A stretch of DNA of 64,000 nt, taken from an uncultured bacterium (lineage in GTDB: Bacteria; Verrucomicrobiota; Lentisphaeria; Victivallales; Victivallaceae). Below are positions 49,944 to 58,670 of this stretch, in pieces (the stretch's first letter is position 1; each line of letters starts with the position of its first letter). Location: contig URVC01000007.1 in assembly GCA_900551245.1 (NCBI GenBank), forward strand, positions 1-64,000, given 5' to 3'. Position numbers and translations under genes: made by a program. The notes beneath the pieces were generated by a model. That model was not told the origin of the DNA and did no database searches. It saw only the letters and a list, made by a program, of their open reading frames with translations.

Positions 49944-50729
49944 TCAGCGGTACTGCGCCCATTCCGGCTCGTTGGCGAAGACCCAGTTGTAGTACTCCTT
50001 CTGGGTGAGTTCCGCGGCGGCCGCTTCGTCAAGGATGACCACGGTGCGCGGATGCAGCTGCAACGCGCTCCCGGTGACCATCGAGGTGACCGGCCCTTCG
50101 AGTGCCTTTGCGGCGATTCCGGCTTTCCTGGCTCCGGTGATCAGCATGATGATCCGCTTGGCGTCGAGGATGGTGCCGACGCCCATGGTGAAGGCGCGGC
50201 GCGGCATCGATTCCGGCGGGTTGAAGTAGATGCTGTTCTGCGCATAGGTCGCCGGAGTCAGCGCTTTCGAACGGGTGCGTCCGGCGAGCGAGGAGATCGG
50301 CTCGTTGAAGCCGATGTGGCCGTCGCTGCCGATGCCGAGCAGCTGCAGGTCGATGCCGCCGCAGTCGCGGATGGCCGCTTCATACCGTTCTCCCTCGGCC
50401 ACCTCGTCTTTCGCCATGCCGTCGGGCAGATTGGTGTTGCGAATGTCGATGTTGATGTGGCGGAAGAGGTGATAATTCATGTAATAGCGGTAGGAGTTCT
50501 TATCCTCCGGCGGCAGGCCGATGTATTCGTCGAGGTTGAAGGTCTTGACCAGCGAGAAATCGACCTCGTTGCGCTGGTTCATCGCTGCGAGGTCCGCGTA
50601 AACCGCTTCCATCGTGGCGCCGGTGGCAAGTCCGAGCTTGAATTCCGGTTTGGCGTTGATGGCGTCGGCGATGAGGCGGGCCGTGAGATGCACCGCTTCC
50701 TGTGTCGTGGGGCGAATGATTACTTCCAT
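49944..50729 (-). CDS. nagB: Glucosamine-6-phosphate deaminase
   Basis: 261 aa, close to the usual length. LGLATGATMEAVY, FNLDEYIGL with D67, GIGSDGHIGFNEP with D136, H138 and E143, matching the catalytic set of E. coli NagB. Converts glucosamine-6-P to fructose-6-P plus ammonia, feeding aminosugars into glycolysis. The start at 50729 gives the canonical N-terminus; AGGAG lies upstream. Confidence 0.94.
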   Translation of the reverse strand: MEVIIRPTTQEAVHLTARLIADAINAKPEFKLGLATGATMEAVYADLAAMNQRNEVDFSLVKTFNLDEYIGLPPEDKNSYRYYMNYHLFRHINIDIRNTNLPDGMAKDEVAEGERYEAAIRDCGGIDLQLLGIGSDGHIGFNEPISSLAGRTRSKALTPATYAQNSIYFNPPESMPRRAFTMGVGTILDAKRIIMLITGARKAGIAAKALEGPVTSMVTGSALQLHPRTVVILDEAAAAELTQKEYYNWVFANEPEWAQYR

Positions 50730-50776
50730 GGCTTCTGTTCTCCTGTTCGGTTGAATGCCGGATCCTTCTGCTGTAT

Positions 50777-50805
50777 AGTATACTGCCCGCAGGAGGATTT
50801 CCCAA
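50777..50805 (-). promoter_or_regulatory. Promoter of nagB and the ROK-like gene
   Basis: Minus strand: -35 TTGGGA (50800-50805), 17-bp spacer, -10 TATACT (50777-50782). The -10 lies within the palindrome GTATAGTATAC (50773-50783). Confidence 0.55.
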
Positions 50806-50848
50806 TGGAGAAATTCAGACAAACTATGGACTTTTCTGCAAATTCGCG

Positions 50849-51787
50849 TTACAGTTCGGCGAAGTCGACGGTGATTTCGGCGGCGATTTTCTCCGCTTCC
50901 TCCGGCGAAAAACTGCCGGGAAAGGCGGTGAGGCAGTTGGCGCTGGCGGCCGCCAGCGCCTGCCGGAACGCTTCAAAGAGATCGCTTCCGGCGAGAATTT
51001 CGCTCATCCAGATCGCGTTGGCGGTATCGCCGCAGCCGATGGGATTGACCACCTCCGGCAACGCCGGCAGATGATAGACGGCAAGCGTTCTGCCGTCGCT
51101 CGCATAGGCGTTGTCGGGGCCGTCGGTGATGGCGGCATACTTCACGGCCGGGAAACGGAACACCTGCCGCAGGCCGGAGGTCACATCCGGCTCCCCGGTC
51201 ATTTCGCGCAGTTCCTCCCGGTTGACCTTGTACCAGACCTCCGCCCCGGATTCGAACACATCGCGCGTATTGCGGAAGGAGTCCAGCAGCAGCGGAATTC
51301 CGGCACGCCGGACCAGTTGCGCCGCACGCGGATAGAGGTCGGGATCGGTTCCGGTCGGCAAGGTGCCGCAGAGAGCCGCCCCCGCCGCACCACGGTTCAG
51401 CTCCTCCTGGAAGGCGGCGAGCATCTCCGCCACTTCCTCCGGCGTGGCGGCGAACGAGGGTTCGATCACCTCGGTCATCACCTGGCGGGCGCGGTCGAGG
51501 CAGGTGGTGCAGCTCCGGGTGGGGCCGCCGGTCAGAATTGAACGCACCGGCATTCCCTCCCGTTCAAGCTCCCGCCGGATGCGGTCGCCGTTTTCGCCAC
51601 CGGTGAACTGAATCAATACCGCTTTCGTCCTGCCGTGGCAGGCGGCGGCCCGGCAGAAATTGATTCCTTTCCCGGCCGGAAAGGCCTGCATCTCCTCTGC
51701 CCGGTTGACTTTCCCGTAATGAAACTCTTTGAAAAAGAGCGTCTTCTGCCAGGCGGGATTCGGGCCGAGCGCGACGATGGTGTTCAT
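50849..51787 (-). CDS. PfkB family sugar-phosphate kinase (FruK/LacC-like)
   Basis: 312 aa. N-terminal LGPNPAWQKTLFF and PAGKGINFCRAA match the 1-phosphofructokinase/tagatose-6-phosphate kinase branch; the C-terminal NPIGCGDTANA carries the catalytic Asp and anion hole. Cytoplasmic ATP-dependent phosphorylation of a ketohexose phosphate is likely; exact substrate undetermined. The start at 51787 has GGAGAGAG upstream and overlaps the dehydrogenase stop by four bases. Confidence 0.88.
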   Translation of the reverse strand: MNTIVALGPNPAWQKTLFFKEFHYGKVNRAEEMQAFPAGKGINFCRAAACHGRTKAVLIQFTGGENGDRIRRELEREGMPVRSILTGGPTRSCTTCLDRARQVMTEVIEPSFAATPEEVAEMLAAFQEELNRGAAGAALCGTLPTGTDPDLYPRAAQLVRRAGIPLLLDSFRNTRDVFESGAEVWYKVNREELREMTGEPDVTSGLRQVFRFPAVKYAAITDGPDNAYASDGRTLAVYHLPALPEVVNPIGCGDTANAIWMSEILAGSDLFEAFRQALAAASANCLTAFPGSFSPEEAEKIAAEITVDFAEL

Positions 51788-52884
51788 GACACTCTCTCCA
51801 GAAGTTCGGAAACTTCCGCGTCGGAGAGTTCGCGCGGATTGCATTTCATGCTCCCCGACCGGCAGTTCGCCAGAATGAAGGCGTGGTGACGGGCTTCGAG
51901 GCCGTACCGGCGGAAATTCTCCGGCAGTTGAAGCGTTTTCCGCAGAGATTCAATCCGGTCGATCAGCTCTTCCGGCGACGCACAGCCGAGTTGGCCGGCA
52001 AGTTCGGTGAAGGCGTCGCGCGCCGCCGGGAGATTCCAGCGGAGCACCTCCGGCAGCAGAATGGCGCAGCACACCCCGTGCGGCACGTGCAGAATGCTGC
52101 CGATCGGATGCGCCAGCCCGTGCACCGCACCGAGGCCGGACTGACCGAACGCCGCCGCGCCGAGCATGCTCCCTTCGGTGACGAAATCGAGTTCTTCCAA
52201 ATTTCCTTCGAAGGCGTTCTGCAGATGAAACAGGAGTTTTTCCGCGGCCTGACCCGCCAGCAGACGGCTGACCGGCGTCGCTTTGCGCGAGAGAAAACTT
52301 TCGATCGCCTGGGTGAGCGCGTCGAATCCGCTCCCTGCGATCACGCCGGGGGGACAGTCGCGAACCAGATCCGGGTCGATGAGCGCGATGTCGGCGAGCA
52401 TGTCGCCGCCGCGCAACGACTGCTTGACGTCGGTTGCCGGGTCGCGCAACACGGCGTTGGCCGTGAGTTCCGCGCCGGTTCCGGCAGTGGTGGGCAGTGC
52501 CGCAAAGAAAGCACCCTTGCCGGGAATCGTCCGGCGCCCGTAGAAATAATCGGCAACCGTTCCGGGGCAGGGGAGCAGAACCGCGACGCTTTTGGCCACG
52601 TCAATGGCGCTGCCGCCGCCCCAGCCGACGACCGAAACCGCGCCGATTTCGCGCCCCAGCTCTCGGGCCTGTTCGACCTCCTCCAGCGGCGGTTCGGGGG
52701 AGACTCCGCAGAAAAGCCGGAATTCCCGCTCTTCGAGCCGGGGAATCACCTCCTCTTCGATCCGCTTCCGGGAGTGTTTCCCGGCGATGAAGAGCACCGG
52801 CCCCGGCGGCAGAGCCTGGATGAGGCGGTTGCGGATGCCGCGACCGAAATGAATTTCCGCAGGGAGGTTGACGGGGGTCATCAT
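51784..52884 (-). CDS. Iron-containing alcohol dehydrogenase family protein
   Basis: 366 aa. NAD-binding GWGGGSAIDVAKSVA, PTTAGTGAELT, GFDALTQAIESFLS, and the metal-binding GLGAVHGLAHPIGSILHVPHG histidines. Group III dehydrogenases reduce aldehydes or ketones to alcohols, or act on glycerol or sugar phosphonates; the substrate is unclear. Four-base overlaps on both sides show tight coupling with the PfkB kinase and rnc. Confidence 0.9.
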   Translation of the reverse strand: MMTPVNLPAEIHFGRGIRNRLIQALPPGPVLFIAGKHSRKRIEEEVIPRLEEREFRLFCGVSPEPPLEEVEQARELGREIGAVSVVGWGGGSAIDVAKSVAVLLPCPGTVADYFYGRRTIPGKGAFFAALPTTAGTGAELTANAVLRDPATDVKQSLRGGDMLADIALIDPDLVRDCPPGVIAGSGFDALTQAIESFLSRKATPVSRLLAGQAAEKLLFHLQNAFEGNLEELDFVTEGSMLGAAAFGQSGLGAVHGLAHPIGSILHVPHGVCCAILLPEVLRWNLPAARDAFTELAGQLGCASPEELIDRIESLRKTLQLPENFRRYGLEARHHAFILANCRSGSMKCNPRELSDAEVSELLERVS

Positions 52885-53579
52885 GGGCGTTTCTCCTGAT
52901 TGGCAAGAAAACGGTACAAATTCTTCGCCGCCTCGCTTTCGGCATGCTTCCGACTGGCGGCACGGCCGGTGGCGATGTATCCGTGCAGATGCACTTCCAC
53001 ATCGTAGACCGGGAGATGTTCGGGGCCGCTGGTGTGCAGGACCGAATATTCCGGGGTGGTTCCCCAGCGCCGCTGGGAGTACTCCTGCAACAGCCCTTTT
53101 GGGTTCAATGTGGTCAGCAGTGAGCGGGGATCGGGAAACTCCTCCCAGGCCAGACGGAGCATGAAATCGCGCACCACATCAAATCCGGCGTCGAGGTAGA
53201 ACGCCCCCAGCGTCGCTTCAAAGAGGTCGGCCAGCGTCGAATCGCGGTCGGCTCCGCCGGCGTCGCGTTCTCCGCGGCCGGTCCGCAGGTAGTCTCCGAG
53301 CCGGAGTTTGCGGGCGAGCCGGGCCAGCGCCGGTTCCCGCACCAGCGCGGAGCGCATTTTGGTCATCTCCCCTTCCGGGGCGTCGGGGTAAAGATGAAAA
53401 AGATATTCCGTAAGAATGATTTCCAGAACCGCGTCCCCGAGAAATTCCAGCCGTTGGTTGTCGTAGGCAAGGTTGTTCTCCACCGCGTAGGAGCGGTGGG
53501 TCATCGCCTCGTCAAGCCGTTTGCTCCACGGCCCGGGAAAGCCCAGAGTCTGTTTGAGTTCCTCAAGATTGCGCGCCAC
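52881..53579 (-). CDS. rnc: Ribonuclease III
   Basis: 232 aa. Signature NQRLEFLGDAVLEIILTEYLF, catalytic STLADLFEATLGAFYLDAG, and the C-terminal double-stranded RNA binding domain (PKGLLQEYSQRRWG ... GRAASRKHAESEAAKNL). Processes rRNA and structured mRNA. A GTG start at 53579 is preferred because AAGGTGG lies 5 nt upstream; an ATG at 53600 is in frame. It overlaps the preceding ligase gene by 17 bp. Confidence 0.93.
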   Translation of the reverse strand: MARNLEELKQTLGFPGPWSKRLDEAMTHRSYAVENNLAYDNQRLEFLGDAVLEIILTEYLFHLYPDAPEGEMTKMRSALVREPALARLARKLRLGDYLRTGRGERDAGGADRDSTLADLFEATLGAFYLDAGFDVVRDFMLRLAWEEFPDPRSLLTTLNPKGLLQEYSQRRWGTTPEYSVLHTSGPEHLPVYDVEVHLHGYIATGRAASRKHAESEAAKNLYRFLANQEKRP

Positions 53580-54261
53580 GGTTCCACCTTGCCATTTCAT
53601 ATTTGGTGCGGGCGAGCTGCTCCGCACGCTCCAGCAGTTCGGTCGGCGGAGTAAACAGGATCTGTTCCGCGCTAAAATAGTGTTTCAGCGCTTTCAATAA
53701 CGCTTCTTCCAGCTTCTCCCAGCTGCCGCCGGCTGCCGAGAGCCGGATGCTCCCCTGGTGGAGAATGCCGTTCCGGGTACGCCGCTGGGCGGCTCCGGCG
53801 TATTTCGCTCCGTCATCGGCGACGACGTCGAACCGGCTCGGCGATGTGAAGCATTGCATGGTCCGGCGGTCGACGTGTGCAGACTCGTCCGCCTTCAGCC
53901 CGGCATGGGCTCCCAGTTCCTCCAGCATCGGCAGCATCGCTTCGTGGAAAATCCGGTAACTCTCCATGCGGTCGAGCAAAGTGATCGGGTGTCCGGCCGG
54001 AATCACCGCCGTGTAGGTCAGATCGACATCGTGAAAGACGTTGCCGCCGCCGGTCGGCCGGCGGACAATCGCATAATGCGCCTCCTGCTCCTCCGGATAC
54101 ACCTGCGAACAGCCGATTGAAAGCGCCGGGCGATCCCAGCGGTAGGTGCGCAGCAGCGGTGCACCGAACTGCGGGGCCGCCTCCAGCAGCAGCTCATCCA
54201 CGCTCATGTTGAACCAGGGATCGTGGACGCCGTCGCGCCAGAGCAGCCATTGTTCCGTCAT
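53563..54261 (-). CDS. Lipoate-protein ligase / octanoyltransferase family (LplA/LipM-like)
   Basis: 232 aa. RRPTGGGNVFHDVDLTYTAVIP is the acyl-binding signature, and AKYAGAAQRRTRNGILHQGSI carries the conserved Lys. Members attach lipoate or octanoate to E2 and GcvH lysines. The C-terminal accessory domain of full-length LplA is absent, which favours a LipM/LipL-type transferase or a two-piece ligase. The ATG at 54261 overlaps the kinase stop. Confidence 0.85.
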   Translation of the reverse strand: MTEQWLLWRDGVHDPWFNMSVDELLLEAAPQFGAPLLRTYRWDRPALSIGCSQVYPEEQEAHYAIVRRPTGGGNVFHDVDLTYTAVIPAGHPITLLDRMESYRIFHEAMLPMLEELGAHAGLKADESAHVDRRTMQCFTSPSRFDVVADDGAKYAGAAQRRTRNGILHQGSIRLSAAGGSWEKLEEALLKALKHYFSAEQILFTPPTELLERAEQLARTKYEMARWNRGAQS

Positions 54262-55130
54262 TTCCGCGCATCCTTTCTCTGGCGTCCGGCGAGGTAGGCG
54301 ATTCGCGCGTCGAGCGAACTGCCGGCCAGATTCCAGCCGGAGAGCTCCTGGTATTTCCGGGTGAAATCGAACGTGATGGTGTTGACGTCCAGCGTGAGCG
54401 ATTTGTCGAAGGCGCGGACGCAGCGCAGATAGGAGCTGACCACCCGGGCCAGCTCGCGGCGGCGGCGCGATTCGGGCAGCTCCTCCGCCCACACCTTGCA
54501 GCCGTCGAGATCGATCACACCCCAGTCGGAGTAGACGCCGATCGGACTTTTGCGGCAGAAGATGTTGCGCAAACTCAAATCGCCGTGTTCCACCCCGGCT
54601 CCGTGCATTTTGACCAGCAGCGAGACGATGCCGGAGACAAACTGACGGTAGGGGTCGCCGGCGGCGAACTCCCCGGCGAGCTTGTCACAGAAAATCCGCA
54701 GAGGAGAAACTCCGCGGGTGACCAGATAGTCGCAGTACGGCAACCCCCACCGGTAGCTGCGGAGCGCGGCAATCACCTCCGGCGTGGGAATTTCAAACTC
54801 CCGGAGCCGGATCGCCCCCGCCAGCACCCGGTAAGGGCGCGGCATTTTGAACATGCGCCGGAACGCGTTGCCGAAACCGCGGTAGTTGTACCGCTTGACG
54901 AAGAGCTCGCCGACCATCGCGGCGCGGATTTTTTTCCGCGCCTTGAAGATCTTCGTCTCCTGCCCGTCCAGTTTCGCCAGCAGCTCATCCAGATCGCCGC
55001 CCCGCTCCTGCCACTCCCGGAGCACCAGCCCGGAGAGGCCGTGCCCCCGGAACGGCAGGTAAGGGCCGCCGGTTTCCCGGCAGCGATCGAGGATCCCCTG
55101 CATATCCGGTTCCATTGCAGAGTGCGGCAT
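54258..55130 (-). CDS. Lipopolysaccharide kinase (WaaP/Kdo kinase) family protein
   Basis: 290 aa. Kinase-like fold with catalytic loop VEHGDLSLRNIF and metal-binding VIDLDG; GELFVKRYNYRG supplies the ATP-binding Lys. The family phosphorylates Kdo or heptose of the LPS inner core at the cytoplasmic face. Found three bases after leuB. An LPS role fits a diderm PVC bacterium, but a small-molecule kinase is possible. Confidence 0.75.
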   Translation of the reverse strand: MPHSAMEPDMQGILDRCRETGGPYLPFRGHGLSGLVLREWQERGGDLDELLAKLDGQETKIFKARKKIRAAMVGELFVKRYNYRGFGNAFRRMFKMPRPYRVLAGAIRLREFEIPTPEVIAALRSYRWGLPYCDYLVTRGVSPLRIFCDKLAGEFAAGDPYRQFVSGIVSLLVKMHGAGVEHGDLSLRNIFCRKSPIGVYSDWGVIDLDGCKVWAEELPESRRRRELARVVSSYLRCVRAFDKSLTLDVNTITFDFTRKYQELSGWNLAGSSLDARIAYLAGRQRKDARK

Positions 55131-55133
55131 CGG

Positions 55134-56243
55134 TCAGAGGTTTTCCACCACCAGGTCGCCCACCTGCGAAGTGGAGTAGCCCATCTTGCCGGCGGCCATC
55201 GACTTGAGCTTGGTGCCGGTGACGTGGGCGATGCTCTTTTCAATGGCGGCGGCCGCCTCTTTTTCGCCGAGGAAGTCCAGCATCATCGCCGCGGCGCCGA
55301 TGGCGGCCAGCGGGTTGATGACGCCGAGCCCGGTGTACTTCGGCGCAGATCCGCCGATCGGCTCGAACATGCTCACGCCGTTCGGGTTGAGGTTTCCGCC
55401 CGAAGAGACGCCCATGCCGCCGGAGGTCATCGCGGCGAGGTCGGTGATGATGTCGCCCATCAGGTTTTCCGTGACGATGACGTCGAACCACTCCGGATTC
55501 TTGACCATCCACATGGTGGTGGCGTCGACGTGGCAGTAGGCGGTCTTCACGGTCGGATAGTTCTTCGCCATCGCGTTGAAGGCGCGCTCCCACAGGCCGC
55601 AGACGAAGGTCAGCACGTTGGTCTTGCCGACCAGCGTCAGCTGCGAGGTGTAGCCGGCCTTGCGGTCCTCTTCGGAGAGGCCGCGCCACGGATTCTCTTT
55701 CGTGTGCCGCTTTGCCGCGAGTTCAAAGGCGAACTTGAGGCAGCGGTCCACCTGATTGCGGGTGTAGACCCAGTTCTGGCAGGCGACTTCGTCGGGGGTG
55801 TCGATCTGGACATTGCCGCCCATGCCGGTGTAGACGCCGCCGGTGTTTTCCCGCACGACCACATAGTCGATATCCTCCGGCTTCTTGTTGGCCAGCGGAG
55901 TCTCCACGCCCGGGTAGAGTTTGACCGGGCGGAGGTTGATGTACTGATCGAGGTCGAAGCGCAGCTTGAGCAGGATTCCCTTCTCCAGCACGCCGGGTTT
56001 CACTTTCGGGTGGCCGATGGCGCCGAGCAGTACGGCGTCGAATTTCGACAGCTGCTCCTTGGCGTCGGCGGGCAGGGTTTCCCCGGTGGCGAGGTAGTGC
56101 TCGCCACCCCAGTTGAAATATTTCTTGTCGGTGGTAAACCCGAACTTCTTGCCGGCGGCGTCGAGAACCTTGACCGCTTCGGCGATGACTTCCGGCCCGG
56201 TACCGTCGCCGGGCAGCACAGCGATTTTGTAATTTTTCGACAT
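55134..56243 (-). CDS. leuB: 3-isopropylmalate dehydrogenase
   Basis: 369 aa. Dinucleotide-dependent beta-decarboxylating dehydrogenase: VLPGDGTGPEVIAEAV, LRPVKLYPGV, VVRENTGGVYTGMGG, and signature NLMGDIITDLAAMTSGGMGVSSGGNLNP with FEPIGGSAPKY. Third step of leucine synthesis. Related tartrate or isocitrate dehydrogenases are less likely. The start at 56243 is set by AGGAGTT. Confidence 0.88.
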   Translation of the reverse strand: MSKNYKIAVLPGDGTGPEVIAEAVKVLDAAGKKFGFTTDKKYFNWGGEHYLATGETLPADAKEQLSKFDAVLLGAIGHPKVKPGVLEKGILLKLRFDLDQYINLRPVKLYPGVETPLANKKPEDIDYVVVRENTGGVYTGMGGNVQIDTPDEVACQNWVYTRNQVDRCLKFAFELAAKRHTKENPWRGLSEEDRKAGYTSQLTLVGKTNVLTFVCGLWERAFNAMAKNYPTVKTAYCHVDATTMWMVKNPEWFDVIVTENLMGDIITDLAAMTSGGMGVSSGGNLNPNGVSMFEPIGGSAPKYTGLGVINPLAAIGAAAMMLDFLGEKEAAAAIEKSIAHVTGTKLKSMAAGKMGYSTSQVGDLVVENL

Positions 56244-56282
56244 GATAACTCCTGTTCCATGGATACAGATCAACGATCCCAT

Positions 56283-56311
56283 AATCTACCACGGGGACGG
56301 CTCTTTTTCAA
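56283..56311 (-). promoter_or_regulatory. Promoter of the leuB operon
   Basis: Minus strand: -35 TTGAAA (56306-56311), 17-bp spacer, -10 TAGATT (56283-56288). Confidence 0.6.
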
Positions 56312-56360
56312 TCGGCCGGGCCCGGAGAAGCGGGATTTTCCGAAATTTTTCCCGTTCTCA

Positions 56361-56400
56361 AGAAAAAAGCGGCGCCGTTCCCTGCCGGGATGGCGCCGCT
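56361..56400 (-). terminator. Intrinsic terminator of argG
   Basis: AGCGGCGCC (56368-56376 side) pairs with GGCGCCGCT (56392-56400); on the minus strand it is followed by TTTTTT. Separates argG from the leuB operon promoter. Confidence 0.92.
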
Positions 56401-56417
56401 CTGTCGAACCGGCCGGA

Positions 56418-57614
56418 TCAGTAACGACGCTGCTTGCTGTTGGCCAGCACTCGGAGCCGGAGGGCGTTGAGCCGGATGAAGCCTTCCGCATCCTTGTGGT
56501 TGTAGGCGCGGTTGTCTTCGAAGCTGGCGATGTGGTCGTCGTAGAGGCTGTATTCCGAACGCCGTCCGGTGACATGGCAGGCCCCCTTGAAGAGCTTGAC
56601 CCGCACGTCGCCGGTGACGAAGCGCTGGCTTTCGGTGATCGCCGCCTGGAGCATTTCGCGCTCCGGCGCATACCAGAAGCCGTTGTAGATCATGTCGGCG
56701 TAACGCGGAATGAAGCTGTCGCGCAGGTGCATGACTTCGCGGTCCATGGTGATCTCCTCCAACCCGCGGTGGGCGATATTGAGGATGGTGCCTCCGGGGG
56801 TCTCGTAGACGCCGCGGGACTTCATGCCCACGAAACGGTTCTCGACGATGTCGACCCGGCCGACCGCGTGGTTCTTGCCGAGCGCATTGAGTTTGCGCAT
56901 CAGGGAGGCCGGCGACAGCTCCTCGCCGTTGACCTTCTTCGGAATGCCCTTTTCAAAGCTGATGATCACATCTTCGGGTTCATTGGCCGCCTGCGACAGC
57001 GGACGGGTCATCACGGCGATGTCTTCCGGAAACTCATTCCAGGGATCTTCGAGAATGCCGCCTTCGAAGCTGATGTGCAGCAAATTGCGGTCCATGCTGT
57101 AGGGTTTTTCCGCGGTGGAGGTGACCGGAATGCCGTTCTTCTTGGCATAGGCGATGAGGTCCATCCGGCCGGCGAAATCCCATTCACGCCACGGGGCGAT
57201 GATCTTGATGTTGGGCTCCATCGCGTAGGCGGTGAGCTCGAACCGGACCTGGTCGTTGCCCTTGCCGGTGGCTCCGTGGCAGATCGCGTCGGCGCCTTCG
57301 GCGCGGGCGATTTCGATCAGCCGCTTGCCGATCAGCGGGCGGGCGATCGAGGTGCCGAGCAGGTAGTTCCCCTCGTAGATGGCGTTGGCCTGCATCATCG
57401 GGAAGATGAAGTCGCGGGCGAACTCTTCGGTGAGATCCTCAACGTAGCACTTGGAGGCGCCGGTGCGGATCGCCTTCTCTTCGACGCCGTTGAGTTCCTC
57501 CTCCTGGCCGACGTCGGCGCAGAAGCCGATCACTTCGGCATTGTACTTCTCCTTGACCCACTTGACGATCACGGAGGTGTCCAGACCGCCCGAGTAAGCG
57601 ACGACTACTTTCAT
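56418..57614 (-). CDS. argG: Argininosuccinate synthase
   Basis: 398 aa. PP-loop AYSGGLDTSV, TSIARPLIGKRLIEIA, HGATGKGNDQVRFEL, PWREWDF, EKPYSMDRNLLHISFEGGILEDP and SRGVYETPGGTIL. Condenses citrulline and aspartate with ATP in arginine synthesis. AAAGGAG ribosome site; monocistronic, ending in a strong terminator. Confidence 0.97.
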   Translation of the reverse strand: MKVVVAYSGGLDTSVIVKWVKEKYNAEVIGFCADVGQEEELNGVEEKAIRTGASKCYVEDLTEEFARDFIFPMMQANAIYEGNYLLGTSIARPLIGKRLIEIARAEGADAICHGATGKGNDQVRFELTAYAMEPNIKIIAPWREWDFAGRMDLIAYAKKNGIPVTSTAEKPYSMDRNLLHISFEGGILEDPWNEFPEDIAVMTRPLSQAANEPEDVIISFEKGIPKKVNGEELSPASLMRKLNALGKNHAVGRVDIVENRFVGMKSRGVYETPGGTILNIAHRGLEEITMDREVMHLRDSFIPRYADMIYNGFWYAPEREMLQAAITESQRFVTGDVRVKLFKGACHVTGRRSEYSLYDDHIASFEDNRAYNHKDAEGFIRLNALRLRVLANSKQRRY

Positions 57615-57836
57615 TTACTGCACTCCTTTGTTGGTGAGAAAACTGGCGCGAACCGGAAGCCGGCCGCATGAATTTTCGACAATGTTTGCGAAACTTTCGA
57701 ATTTGCCACTTTTAAAAAAACAGATGTATGTTTATATTAAGATAGCCCGATTTTGATTTTTAACAACTGTTTTCCGCAAAAAACCGTATATTTTGCTGAG
57801 GGAAACCGTTTGCGAACGCAGGGGATTTCTGCATTT

Positions 57837-58670
57837 ATGGCGGAAGAGTTTTTTCAACAGCTGATCGATTGCATGAAACGGGAGGCAAAACGCCATCCCG
57901 GCCACCTGGTGACGGAGGAGACGCTCCGCGCCTTCATGGCGGAGGGGAACGGCGCCTCCGCCATGAACGAGGGGAGGAAGGCGGACGCACCGCTGCCGCC
58001 GAAGCCGGTTCGTTCCGAAGCGGTTCCAAGAGAATCCCGGCCGGTAATCCCTCCGTCGGTTCCACCGGCTCCGGAGTGCGCTTCCACTGCCGGAAAGCAG
58101 CCGGAAACGCTCGAGGAACTGCGAGAAATCGTCCTGCAATGTCAAAAGTGCCCTCTGGCGCCCACCCGGCATACGGTGGTGTTCGGGGAGGGGAATCCTC
58201 ACGCCCGGCTGATGTTCGTCGGCGAGGGGCCGGGGGAACAGGAGGATCTGCAGGGGCGTCCCTTCGTCGGTCCCGCGGGGCAGTTGCTGGACCGGATGAT
58301 CCTCGCGATGCAGTTCACCCGCGAGGAGGTCTACATCGCCAATGTGGTGAAGTGCCGTCCGCCGCACAACCGCAATCCGGAACCGGAGGAGGCGGATGCC
58401 TGCCGCGGGTATCTCGCGCGGCAGATTGAGCTGATTCAGCCGGAAGTGATCGTGGTGCTCGGTGCGGTGGCCGCCCGTTTCCTGCTTCAGCGGCGGGAGG
58501 GGATCACCCGGTTGCGCGGCCACTGGCTCGGGTATAACGGCATCCCGGTGATGCCGACCTTCCACCCCTCCTATCTGCTGCGGGATCCCTCCGGAAAACG
58601 GCTGGCCTGGAGCGATCTGCAGCAGGTGATGAAGGTGTTCGGCAAAGTCTACCGCCCGGCATCACGCTGA
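57837..58670 (+). CDS. Family 4 uracil-DNA glycosylase
   Basis: 277 aa. A proline-rich linker (about 50-90), then cluster cysteines C102 and C105 (LQCQKCPL), motif GEGPGEQEDLQGRPF (129-143), VKCRPPHNRNP, ACRGYL and C-terminal TFHPSYLLR. This matches the [4Fe-4S] type 4 UDG that removes uracil from DNA. The N-terminal 90 residues exceed the thermophilic prototypes and are of unknown role. The 3' end overlaps the convergent DUF2079-like gene by 22 bp. Confidence 0.9.
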   Translation: MAEEFFQQLIDCMKREAKRHPGHLVTEETLRAFMAEGNGASAMNEGRKADAPLPPKPVRSEAVPRESRPVIPPSVPPAPECASTAGKQPETLEELREIVLQCQKCPLAPTRHTVVFGEGNPHARLMFVGEGPGEQEDLQGRPFVGPAGQLLDRMILAMQFTREEVYIANVVKCRPPHNRNPEPEEADACRGYLARQIELIQPEVIVVLGAVAARFLLQRREGITRLRGHWLGYNGIPVMPTFHPSYLLRDPSGKRLAWSDLQQVMKVFGKVYRPASR

